Part shown: positions 9,390 through 21,900 of the stretch, in pieces
How the letters are laid out: each line of letters begins with the position of its first letter
Position numbering within the stretch: the stretch's first letter is position 1
NCBI GenBank assembly: GCA_947650365.1
Contig: OX393555.1
Span: 80,853,995-80,917,994, forward strand
DNA length: 64,000 nucleotides
Direction of reading: 5' to 3'
From: Chamaelirium japonicum
Taxonomy: Eukaryota > Streptophyta > Magnoliopsida > Liliales > Melanthiaceae
Program-made: the position numbers and the translations under genes
Notes under the pieces: generated by a model
Told to the model about the DNA's origin: nothing
Seen by the model: the letters and a program-made list of their open reading frames with translations, nothing else
Databases searched by the model: none

Positions 9390-9611
9390 GGGTCCCGCTG
9401 TCATCACGGTAGACCCTATAGGCAGGACTGGTGGGTCCCGCCGTTGTCTCGGTAGACCCCACAGGCAAGGCCAGTGGGTCCTGTCGTTACCTCGATGGAC
9501 CCCACAGGCAGGGCTGGTGGGTCCTGCTATCATCTTTATGGATCCTACAGGCAGGGCTAGTGGGTCCCGTTGTCGTCTTTGTGGACCCCACAGGCAGGGC
9601 TAGTGGGTCCC
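9390..9611 (-). repeat. 43-bp tandem repeat, right arm (5 units plus partial)
   Basis: Units start at 9,390, 9,433, 9,476, 9,519 and 9,562, with a partial at 9,605-9,611. Sequence is the reverse complement of the left arm (GTGGGTCCC, then GTGGACCCCACAGGCAGGGC). GTGGGTCCC is intact at 9,431, 9,560 and 9,603. Units nearest the minisatellite match the left arm best. Confidence 0.9.
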
Positions 9612-12600
9612 AACGTACGAATATATCCATTCTAATTCATTCGTACGATCCATTCTAATTCATTCGTAGGATCCATTCTAATTCTTTTGCACGAATGTAT
9701 CCATTCTAATTCATTCGTACGATCCATTCTAATTCATTAGCACGATCCATTCTAATTCATTCATATGATCCATTCTAATTCATCCGTACGATCCATTCTA
9801 ATTCATTCGTACGATCCATTCTACTTCATTCACATGATCCGTTCTGATTCATTCATACAATCAATTCTAATTCATTCGTTCGATCCATTCTAATTTATTC
9901 ATACGATCCATTCTAATTCATTCGCACGAATGTATCCATTCTGATTTTTTCGTACGATCCTTTCTAATTTATTCGTATGAACCATTCTAATTCATTCGTA
10001 CGATCCATTCTTATTCTTCATACGATCCATTCTAATTCATTCATACGATCCATTCTAATTCATTCGTACGATCCATTCTAATTCATTCACACGAATGGAT
10101 CCATTCTAATTCATTCATACGATCCATTCTAATTCATTCGCACGATCTATTCAGTAAGATCCATTCTTATTCATTCATACGATCCAATCTAATTCATTTG
10201 TACGATCCATTCTAATTCATTCGCCCAAATATATCTATTTTAACTCATTTGTATGTTACATTCTAATTCATTCGCACAATCCATTCTAATTCATTCGTAC
10301 GATCCATTCTAATTCATTCGCACGATCTGTTCTAATTCATTCGCACGAATATACCCATTCTATTTTATTAGTACGATCCACACTAATTCATTCGTACGAT
10401 CCATTCTAATACAATCGTACGATCTATTTTAATTCATTCGCACGAATGTATCCATTCTAATCCATTCGCATGATCCATTCTAATTCATTCATACGATCCA
10501 TTCAAATTCATTCGTATGATCCATTCTAATTCATTCGTATGATCCATTCTAATTCATTCGCACGAATATATCAATGCTAATTCATTCGTACGATCCATTG
10601 TAATTCATTCGCACGATCCATTCTAATTCATCCATACGATCCATTCTATATCATTCGTACGATCCATTCTAATTCATTCGTACGATCCATTCAATTCATT
10701 CGCACGAAGGTATCCATTCAAATTCATTCGTACGATCTATTCTAATTCATTCGCACGATCCATTCTAAGTCATTCGTACGATCCATTCTAATTCATTCGT
10801 ACGATCCATTTTAATTCATTCGCATGAATGTATCCATTCTAATTCATTTGTACGCTCCATTCTAATTCATTCGCATGATCCATTCTAATTCATTCGTACG
10901 ATTCATTCTAATTTATTCATATGAACCATTCGAATTTATTCGCACAAATGTATCCATTCTAATACATTCGTACGATCCATTCAAATTTATTCGCACGATC
11001 CACTCTAATTCATTCGTACGATCCATTCTAATTCATTCGTACGATCCATTCTAATTCATTCGCACGAATGTATCCATTCTCATTCATTCGTATGATCCAT
11101 TCTAATTCATTCGCATGATCCATTCTAATTCATTCATACGATCCATTCTAATTCATTCACATGATTGTATCACTTCTAATTCATTCGGTCGATCCATTCT
11201 AATTCAGTCTTACGATCTATTCTAATTCATTCGCACGAATGTATCTATTCTAATTCATTCGTACGATCCATTCTAATTCTTTCACACGATCCATTCTAAT
11301 TCATTCGTGCGATCCATTCTAATTCATTCGTTCGATCCATTCAAATTCATTCACATCAATGTATCCCTTCTAATTCATTCGTACGATCCATTCTCATTCA
11401 TTCGTACGATCCATTCTAATTCATTCGCAAGAATGTATCCATTCTAATTCATTCGTACGATCCATTCTAACTCATTCACACGATCAATTCTAGTTCATTC
11501 GTACGATCCATTCTAATTGTTTTGTACGATCCATTCTAATTCATTCGCACAAATGTATCCATTCTAATTCATTCGTACGATCCATTCTAATTCATTCGCA
11601 CTATCCATTCTAATTCATTCATACTATCCATTCAAATTAATTCGTACGATTCATTCTAATTCATTTGTACGATCCATTTTAATTCATTCGCACGAATGTA
11701 TCCATTCTAAATCATTCGTACGATCCATTGTACTTTATTCGCACGATCCATTCAAATTCATTCGTACGATCCATTCTAATACATTCGTGCGATCCATTCT
11801 AATTCATTCATATGATCCATTCTAATTCATTCGTATGATCTATTCTAATTCATTCGCACGAATGTATCCATTCTAATTCATTCCTACGATCCATTCTAAT
11901 ACAATCGTACGGTCCATTTTAAATCATTCGTACGAATGTATCCATTCAAATTTATTCATACGATCCATTATAATTCATTCGTATGATACATTCTAATTCA
12001 TTCGTACGATCCATTCTAATTCATTCGCAGATCCAGTCTAATTCATTCGTACGATCCATTCTAATTCATTCGCATGATTATATCCATCCTAATTTATTCG
12101 TACAATCCATTCTAATTCATTCTTATGATACATTCTAATTCATTCGCACGAATGTATCCATTCTAATTCATTCATACGTTCCATTCTAATTCTTTCGAAC
12201 GATCAATTCTAATTAATTCGTACGATCCATTCTAATTCATTCGTACGATCCATTCGATTCATTCGTACGATCCATTCTAATTCATTCGCAAGAATCTATC
12301 CATTCTAATTCATTCATACGATCCATTCTAATTCATTCGCATGATCCATTCTAATTCATTCATACGATCCATTCTAATTCATTTGTACGATCCATTGTAA
12401 TTCATGCGCACAAATGTATCCCTTCTAATTCATTCGTACGATCAATTCTAATTCATTCGCATGAATGTATCAATTCTAAATCATTCGTACGATCCATTCT
12501 AATTTATTCGCATTATCTATTCAAATTCATTCGTACGATCCATTCTAATACATTCGTGCGATCCATTCTAATTCATTCATAGGATCAAATGAAATTTATT

Positions 12601-14692
12601 CGTATGATCCATTCTAATTCATTCGCATGAATATATCCATTCTAATTCATTCGTATGATCCATTTTAATTCATTCGCAAGAATGTATCCATTCTAATTCA
12701 TTTATACGATCCAATCTAATCCATTCACACGATCTATTCTAATTCATTCGTACGATCCATTCTAATTCATTCGTACGATCCATTCTAATTCATTCACACG
12801 ATTATATCCATCCTAATTCATTCGTACGATCCATTCTAATTCATTCGCACGATCCATTCTAGTTCATTCATATGATCCATTCTAATTCATTCGTACGATC
12901 CATTCTAATTCATTCGTACGATCCATTCAAATTCATTCGCACGAATGTATCCATTCTAATTCATTCGTACGATCCATTCTAATTCATTCGCACGATCCAT
13001 TCTAGTTCATTCGTATGATCTATTCTAATTCATCGTACGATCCATTCTAATTCATTCGCACGAATGTATCCACTCTAATTCATTCACACGATCCATTCTA
13101 ACTCATTCATACGATCCATTCTAATTCATTCGTACGATTCATTCAAATTCATTCGTACGATCCATTCTAATTTATTCGCACGAATGTATCTATTCTAATT
13201 CATTCGTATGATCCATTCTAATTCATTCGCACGATCCATTCTAATTCATTCGTACGATCCATTCTAATTCATTCGTACGATCCATTCTAATTCATTCGCA
13301 CGAATATATCCATTCTAATTCGTTCGTAAGATCCGTTCTAATTCATTCGCATGATCCATTCTCATTCATTCGTACGATCCATTCTCATTCATTCGTATGA
13401 TCCATTCTAATTCATTCGCACGAATGTATCCATTCTAATTCATTCGTACGATCCATTCTAATTCATTCGCACGATCCATTCTAATTCATTCGTACGATCC
13501 ATTCAAATTCATTCGCACGAATGTATCCATTCTAATTCATTCGTATGATCTATTCTAATTCATTCACACGATCCATTCTAATTCATTCGTACGATCCATT
13601 CTAATTCATTCGCATGATTGTATCCATTCTAATTCATTCGTACGATCCATTCTAATTCATTCTTGCGATCCATTCTAATTCATTCACATAAATGTATCCA
13701 TTCTAATTCAATCGTACGATCCATTCTAATTCTTTCGCACGATCCATTCTAATTCATTCATACGATCCATTCCAATTCATTCGTAATATCCATTCTAATT
13801 CATTCACATGAATGTATCCATTCTAATTCATTCGTACGATCCATTCTAATTCATTCGTACGATCCATTCAATTCATTCGTATGATCCATTCTAATACATT
13901 CGCAAGAATGTATCCATTCTAATTCATTCGTATGATCCATTCTAATTGATTCGCATGATCCATTCCAATTCATTCGTACGATCCATTCTAATTCATTCGC
14001 ACAAATGTATCCATTGTAATTCATTCGTACGATCCATTCTAATTCATTCGAACGATCCATTTTAATTCATTCATACGATCCACTCAAATTCATTCTTACG
14101 ATCCATTCTAATTCATTCGTACGATCCATTCTAATTTATTCACACGATCCATTCAAATTCATTTGTACGATCCTTTCTAATACATTCGTGCGATCCATTC
14201 TAATTCATTCATACGATCCATTCTAATTCATTCGAACGATCCATTCTAATTCATTCGCACGAATGTTTCCATTCTATTTCATTCCTACGATCCATTCTAA
14301 TTCATTCGCACGATCCCTTCTAATTCATTCGTACAATCCTTTCTAATTCATTCATACGATCCATTCTAATTCATTTGAATGAATGTATCCATTCTAATTC
14401 ATTCATACGATCCATTCTAATTTATTCGCACGATCCATTCTAATCGTACGATCCATTCTAATTCATTCGTACGATCCATTCTAATTCCTTTGTACGACTC
14501 ATTCTAATTTATTTAAACGATCCAATCAAATTCATTCGCACGAATGTATCCATTCTAATTCATTCGTACGATCCATACTAATTCATTCGCACGATCCATT
14601 CTAATTCATTCGTACGATCCATTCTAATTCATTCGCACGAATGTATCCATTCTAATTCATTCGTACGATCCATTCTAATGCATTCGTGTGAA
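9612..14692 (+). repeat. Minisatellite block 1: 23/28-bp units, subfamily 1
   Basis: Tandem units ATTCTAATTCATTCG followed by either TACGATCC/CACGATCC (23-bp unit) or CACGAATGTATCC (28-bp unit). All units face the same way for 5 kb. In long stretches the pattern is four 23-mers then one 28-mer, giving an exact 120-bp period; for example CGAATG/CGAATA landmarks fall at 13,061, 13,181, 13,301 and 13,421. Each unit contains GATC and usually CGTACG. The reading frame spanning 13,851-14,060 is a by-product, because 120 is a multiple of three. Confidence 0.95.
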
Positions 14693-17600
14693 TGAATTGG
14701 AATGGATACATATGTGCGAATGAATTAGAATGGATACATTCGTCCGAATGAATTCGAATGGAACGTACGAACGAATTAGAATGGATCGTACGAATGAATT
14801 AGAATGGATACATTCATGCGAATGAATTAGAATAGATCGTATGAATGAATTATAATGGAGTACGAATGTATCCATTCTAATTCATTCGTACGATCCATTC
14901 TATTTCATTCGTACGATCCATTCTAATTCATTCGTACGATCCATTCTAATTCTTTCGTACGATCCATTATAATTCATTCGTACGAATGAATCTGAATGAA
15001 TTCAAATGGATCGTACGAATGAATTAGAATGGATACATTCGTGCGAATGTATTAGAATGGATCATACGAATAAATTATAATGGATCGTATGAATGAATTA
15101 GAATGGATACATTCGTACAAATGAATTAGAATGGATCGTACGAATGAATTATAATGGATCGTACAAATTAATTAGAATGTATCGTGCGAATGAATTAGAA
15201 TGGATCATACGAATGGATTAGAATGGATCGTACGAATGAATTAGAATGGATCGTAAGAATGAATTAGAATGGATACATTCGTGCGAATGAATTAGAATGG
15301 ATCATACGAATGAATTAGAATGGATCGTATGAATGAATTAGAATGGATACATTCGGGCGAATGAATTAGAATGGATCGTACGAATGAATTAGAATGGATA
15401 CATTCGTACGAATGAATTAGAATGGATCGTACGGCCCATTCTAATTCATTCGTAAAATCTATTGTAATTCATTCGTACGATCCATTCTAATTCATTCATA
15501 GATCGTACGAATGAATTAGAATCAATCGTACGAATGAATTAGAATGAATCGTACGAATGAATTAAAATGGATACATTCGTGCGAATCAATTAGAGTGGAT
15601 CGTATGAATGAATTAGAATGGATACATTCGTATGATCCGTTCTAATTCATTCGTACGATCCATTCAAATTCATTCGCACAAATGTATCGATCAATTCGGA
15701 TACATTGTACAAATGAATTACAACGGATTACACGAATGAATTAGAATGGATTGTACGAATAAATTAGTATGGATCGTATAATAGAATGGATCGTACGAAT
15801 AAATTAGAATGGATACATTCGTGCGAATGAATTAGAATGGATCGTATGAATGACTTAGAGTGGATTGTACGAATGAATTAGAATGGATATATTCGTGCGA
15901 ATGAATTAGAGTGGATCGTACGAATGAATAAGAAAGGATCGTATGAATATAGAATTAGAATGGATATATTCATGCGAATGAATTAGAATGGATCGTATGA
16001 ATGAATTAGAATGGATACATTCGTGCGAATGAATTAGAATGGATCGTACGAATGAATTGGAATGGATCGTACGAATGAATTAGAATGGATACATTCATAC
16101 GAATAAATTAAAATGGATACATTCGTATGATTCATTCTAATTCATTCGTATGATCCATTCTAAGTCATTCGTACGATCCATTCTAATTCATTCGCACGAA
16201 TATATCCATTCTAATTCATTAGTACGATCCGTTCTAATGCATTCATACAATCCATTCTAATTCATTCGTATAATCTATTCTAATTCATTCATACGATCCA
16301 TTCTAATTCATTCGTATGATCCATTCTAATATATTCGTACGATCCATTCTAATTCATTCGTATGATCCAATCTAATTCATTCGCACGAATGTATCCATTC
16401 TAATTCATTCGCACGATCTATTCTAATTCATTCGTTCGATCTATTCTAATTCATTCGTACGATCCGTGCGAATAAATTAGAATGTATCGTACAAATTAAA
16501 TAGAATGGATACATTCGTGCGAATGAATTCGAATGGATCGTATGAATGAATTAGAATGGATCATACGAATGAATTAGAATGGATCGTACGAATGAATTAG
16601 AATGGATACATTCGTGCGAATGAATTAGAATAGATCGTATGAATGAATTAGAATGGATCATACGAATGAATTAGAATAGATACATTCGTGCGAATGAATT
16701 TGAATAGATCGTACGAATGAATAAGAATGGATCGTATAAATGAATTAGAATGGATACATTCGTGCGAAAGAATTAGAATGGATCGTACGAATGAATTAGA
16801 ATGGATACATCTAATTCATTCGTACGATCCATTCAAATTCATTCGTACCATCCATTCTAATTCATTCGCACGAATGTATCCATTCTAATTCATTCGTATG
16901 ATCCATTCTAATTCATTCGTACGACCCATTCTAATTCATTTGCACGAATGTATCCATTCTAATTCGTTCGTACGATCCATTCTAATTCATTAGTACGATC
17001 CATTCTAATTTATTCATATGATCCATTCAAATTCATTCGCACGAACGAATGTAGCCATTCTATTTCATTCGTAAGATCCATTCTAATTCATTCGTACAAT
17101 CTATTCTAATTCATTTGTACAATCCATTCTAATTCATTCGCATGAATGTATCCATTCTAATTCATTCGTACAATCCATTCTAATTTATTCGTATGATCCA
17201 TTGTAATTCATTCGCATGATCCATTCTAATTCATTCGTACGATCTATTCTAATTCATTCGTACAATCCATTCTAATTCATTCACACGAATGTATTCATTC
17301 TAATTCAGTCGTACAATACATTCTAATATATTCGTACGATCCATTTTAAATCATTCGTATGATCCATTCTAATTTATTCGCACGAATAGCATTCTAATTC
17401 ATTCGTACGACCCATTCTAATTAATTCGTACCATCCATTCTAATTCATTCATATGATCCATTCTAATTCATTCGCACAAATGTATCCATTCTAACACATT
17501 CGTACGATCCATTCTAATTCATTCGTACGATCCATTCTAATTCATTCGCACGAATGTATCCATTCGTATGATCCATTCTGTTTAATTCGTACGATCCATT

Positions 17601-18948
17601 CTAATTTATTTCACAAATGTATCCATTCTAATTCATTAGTACGATCCATTCTAATTCATTCGTACGATCCATTCTAATTAATTCGCACAAATGTATCCAT
17701 TCTTATTCAATCGTACGATCCATTCTAATTCATTCATACGATCCATTCTAATTCATTCATACGAAAGTATCCATTCTAATTCATTCGTGTGATCCATTCT
17801 AATTCATTCGTACGATCCATTCCAATTCATTCACATGAATGTATCCATCGAATTCATTCGAACGATCCATTCTAATCCATTTATATGATCTATTCTAATT
17901 CATTCGCACGAATATATCCATTCTAATTCATTCGTACGATCCATGCTAATTCATTCATACAAATGTATCCATTCTAATTCATTCGTACGTTCCATTCTAA
18001 TTCATTTGTATGATCCATTATATTTCATTCGCACGAATGTATCCATTCTAATTCATTCGTACGATCCTTTCTAATTCATTCATACGAATGTATCCACTCT
18101 AATTCATTCGTACGATCCATTCTAATTCATTTGTATGATCTATTCTAATTCATTCGTACGATCCATTCTAATTCATTCACACGAATATATCCATTCTAAT
18201 TAGAATGGATTCATTCTATAAGAATGGATCGTACGAATGAATTAGAATGGATACATTCGTGCGAATGAATTAGAATAGATTGTACGAATGAATTAGAATG
18301 GATCGTATGAATGAATTAGAATGGATCGTACGAATGAATTAGAATGAATCATACGAATGAATTAGAATGGATCGTACGAATGAAATAGAATGGATCCATT
18401 CTAATTCATTTGTACGATCTATTCTAATTCATTCATACGATCCATTCTAATTCATTCACACGAATGAATCCATTCTAATTCATTCGTATGATCCATTCTA
18501 CTTCATTCGCACGAATGTATCCATTCTAATTCATTCGTACGATCCATTCTAATTAATTCGCACGAATGTATCCATTATAATTCATTCGTACGATCCATTC
18601 TAATTCATTCGCACGAATGTATCCATTCTAATTCATTCGTACGATCCATTCAAATTCATTCGCATGAATGTATCCATTCTAATTCATTCGTACGATCCAT
18701 TCTAATTCATTCGTACGATCCATTCTAATTCATTCACACGAATGTATCCATTATAATTCATTCCTATGATCCATTCTAATTCATTCATATGATCCATTCT
18801 AATTCATTCATACGATCCATTCTAATCATTCGTACCATCCATTCTAATTCATTCATATGATCCATTCTAACTCATTCGCACAAATGTATCTATTTTAATT
18901 TATTTGTTCGATCTATACGAATGAATGTAGCCATTCTTATTCATTCAA
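14693..18948. repeat. Minisatellite blocks 2-13: rapid strand switching
   Basis: The same units now alternate in orientation. Minus blocks are approximately 14,693-14,862; 14,982-15,431; 15,501-15,632; 15,699-16,126; 16,466-16,808; 18,200-18,394. Plus blocks fill the gaps (14,863-14,981; 15,432-15,500; 15,633-15,698; 16,127-16,465; 16,809-18,199; 18,395-18,948). Several switches fall on palindromes: 14,972-14,991, 18,189-18,210 and 18,386-18,403. GTATCC is still the usual 28-mer variant. Confidence 0.9.
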
Positions 18949-21900
18949 AATAGATCATGCGAATGAATTAGAATAGCTCGTACGAATGAATTAAAATTGC
19001 TACATTCGTACGAATGAATTAGAATAGCTCGTACGAATGAATTAGAATGGCTACATTCGTATGAATGAATTAGAATGGCTACGATCGTACGAATGAACTA
19101 GAATGGATTGTACGAATGAATTAGAATGGATTGTACGAATGAATTAGAATAGCTACATTCGTACGAATGAATTAGAATGGCTACATTCGTACGAATGAAT
19201 TAGAATGGATCGTGCGAATGAATTAGAATGGATCGTACAAATGAATTAGAATAGGTCGTACGAATGAATTACAATTGATCGTATGAAAGAATTAGAATGG
19301 ATCGTACGAATGAATTAGAATAGATACAATCTTATGAATGAATTAGAATGGCTATATTCTTTCGTACAAATGAATTAGAATGGATGGTACGAATGAATTA
19401 GAATGGATACATCGTACGAATGAATTAGAATGGATACATTCGTACGAATGAATTAGAATGGATCGTACAAACGAATTAGAAGTGATCGTACAAATAAATT
19501 AGAATAGATACATTCTTACGAATGAATTAGAATGGATCATACGAATGAATTTGAATGGATTGTACGAATGAATTAGAATGGCTACATTCGTACGAATGAA
19601 TTAGAATGGATCGTACGAATGATTTAGAATGGATCGTACTAATGAATTAGAATGGATCGTACGAATGAATTTAGAATAGCTCGGACGAATGAATTATAAT
19701 GGATCATACGAATGAATTAGAATGGATCGTACAAATAAATTAGAATGGATCGTACGAATGAATTACAATGGATACATCGTACGAATGAATTAGAATGGCT
19801 ACATTCGTACAAATGAATTAGAATGGATCGTACGAATGAATTATAATAGCTCGTACGAATGAATTATAATGCCTATATTCGTACGAATGAATTAGAATGG
19901 ATCGTAGGAATAAATTAGAATAGTTCGTACGAATGAATTAAAATAGCTATGTTCATCCGAATAAATTAGAATGGCTACATTCGTACGAATGAATTAGAAT
20001 AAATATATTCGTACGAATGAATTAGAGCGGATCGTACAAATGAATTAGAATGGATCGTGCGAATGAATTAGAATGGATCATACGAATGAATTAGAATAGC
20101 TCGTATGAATAAATTAGAACGGATCGTATGAATGAATTAGAATGGCTATATTCGTATGAATGAATTAGAATGGATCGTACGAATAAATTAGAATGGATCG
20201 ACGAATGAATAAGAATAGCTCGTACGAATGTATTAGAATGGCAACATTCGTACGAATGAATTAGAATGGCTACATTCATAAGAATGAATTAGAATGGCTA
20301 CATTCTTACCAATGAATTAGAATGGATCATATGAATGAATTAAATAGCTCGTATGAATAAATTAGAATGGCTTCATTCGTACGACTGAATCAAAATGGAT
20401 CATATGAATAAATTAGAATAGGTCATACGAATGAATTAGAATGGATCATACGAATGAATTAGATTGGATCGTACGAATGAATTAGAATGGCTCTTACGAA
20501 TGAATTACAATGGCAACATTTGTTCGTACGAATGAATTAGAATGGCTACATTCATTTGTAGGAATGAATTAGAATGGATTGTACGAAGGAATTAGAATGG
20601 ATCGTACGAATGAATTATAATAGCTCATACGAATGAATTAGAATGGATCGTACGAATGAATTAGAATGGATCGTACGAATGAATTAGATTAGCTACGATC
20701 ATATGAATGAATTAGAATGGATCGTACGAATGAATTAGAATAGATACATTCTTACGAATGAATTAGAATGGCTATATTCGAACGAATGAATTAGAATTGA
20801 TCGTACGAATAAATTAGAATGGCTACATTCGTATGTACAAATGAATTAGAATGGCTATATTCATACGAATAAATTAGAATGGATCGTGCGAATGAATTAG
20901 AATGGCTACATCCGTACGAATGAATTAGAATGGCTACATTCGAACGAATGAATTAGAATGGATATATTCGTATTGATGAACTAGAATGGCTATATTCGTT
21001 ATATTCGTTCATACGAATGAATTAGAATGGCTATATTCTTTCGAATGAATTAGAATGGATCGTACGAATAAATTAGAATAGATCGTATGAATGAATTAGA
21101 ATGGATATATTCGTACGAATGAATTAGAATGGATCGTATGAATTAATTAGAATGGATCGTACGAATGAATTAGAAAGGCTCGTACGAATGAATTAGAATG
21201 GATCGTATGAATGAATTAGACTAGCTCATATGAATGAATTCGAATGGCTATATTTGTACGAATTAATTAGAATGGATCGTACGAACGAATTAGAATAGCT
21301 CGTATGAATGAATTAGAATGGCTAAATTCATTCATACAAATGAATTAGAATGGCTATATTCGTACGGATGAATTAGAATGGGCCGTAAGAAAGAATTAGA
21401 ATAGCTATATTCGTATAGATGTATCCATTCTAATTCATTCGTACGATTTATTCTAATTCATTCGTACGAATGTAGCCATTCTATTTCTTTCGCATGAATA
21501 TATCCATTCAAATTCTTTCTTGCGGCCCATTCTACATCATCCGTACAAATGTAGCCATTCTAATTCATTTGTATGAACAAATGTAGGCATTCTAATTCAA
21601 TAGCATGAATATGGTCATTCTAATTCTTTCACACGAATGTTGCCATTCTAATTCATTCCTATGATCTATTCTAATTCATTCGTATGAGCCATTCTTATTC
21701 ATTCGTACGAATGAAGCCATTCTAATTCATTCGTATGATCGAATGTAGCCATTGTAATTCATTAGTAAGAGCCATTCTAATTCGTTCGCATGAACGAATG
21801 TAGATATTGTAATTCATTCGTAAGAGCAATTCTAATTCACTCGCAAGAACGAATATAGCCATTTTAATTCATTCGTAAGAGCCATTCTAATTAATTCGTA

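Larger units (their letters stand above)
8776..9611. repeat. GC-rich fold-back element with 43-bp repeats in both arms
   Basis: A compositional island between the cassette mosaic and the AT-rich minisatellite. The left arm holds about three 43-bp units and the right arm five units of the same sequence in the opposite orientation, around a core of about 430 bp. I see no terminal inverted repeat outside the 43-mers, no clear target-site duplication and no transposase. It could be a fold-back transposon, an inverted duplication of a minisatellite, or a fragment of a larger element. Long frames here (for example 8,614-8,967 minus and 9,385-9,658 plus) exist because the repeats lack stop codons; they are not genes. 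Confidence 0.75.

Noticed and set aside
9241-9658. Overlapping frames on both strands in the right arm of the fold-back
   Set aside because: Several frames are open at once over the same 43-bp repeats, with no family resemblance; typical of stop-poor tandem repeats.
13851-14060. Repetitive protein-like frame (ELEWIVRMN-type) in the minisatellite
   Set aside because: The 120-bp period is a multiple of three, so any frame without a stop stays open. No start context, no codon bias, and interrupted as soon as the register slips.
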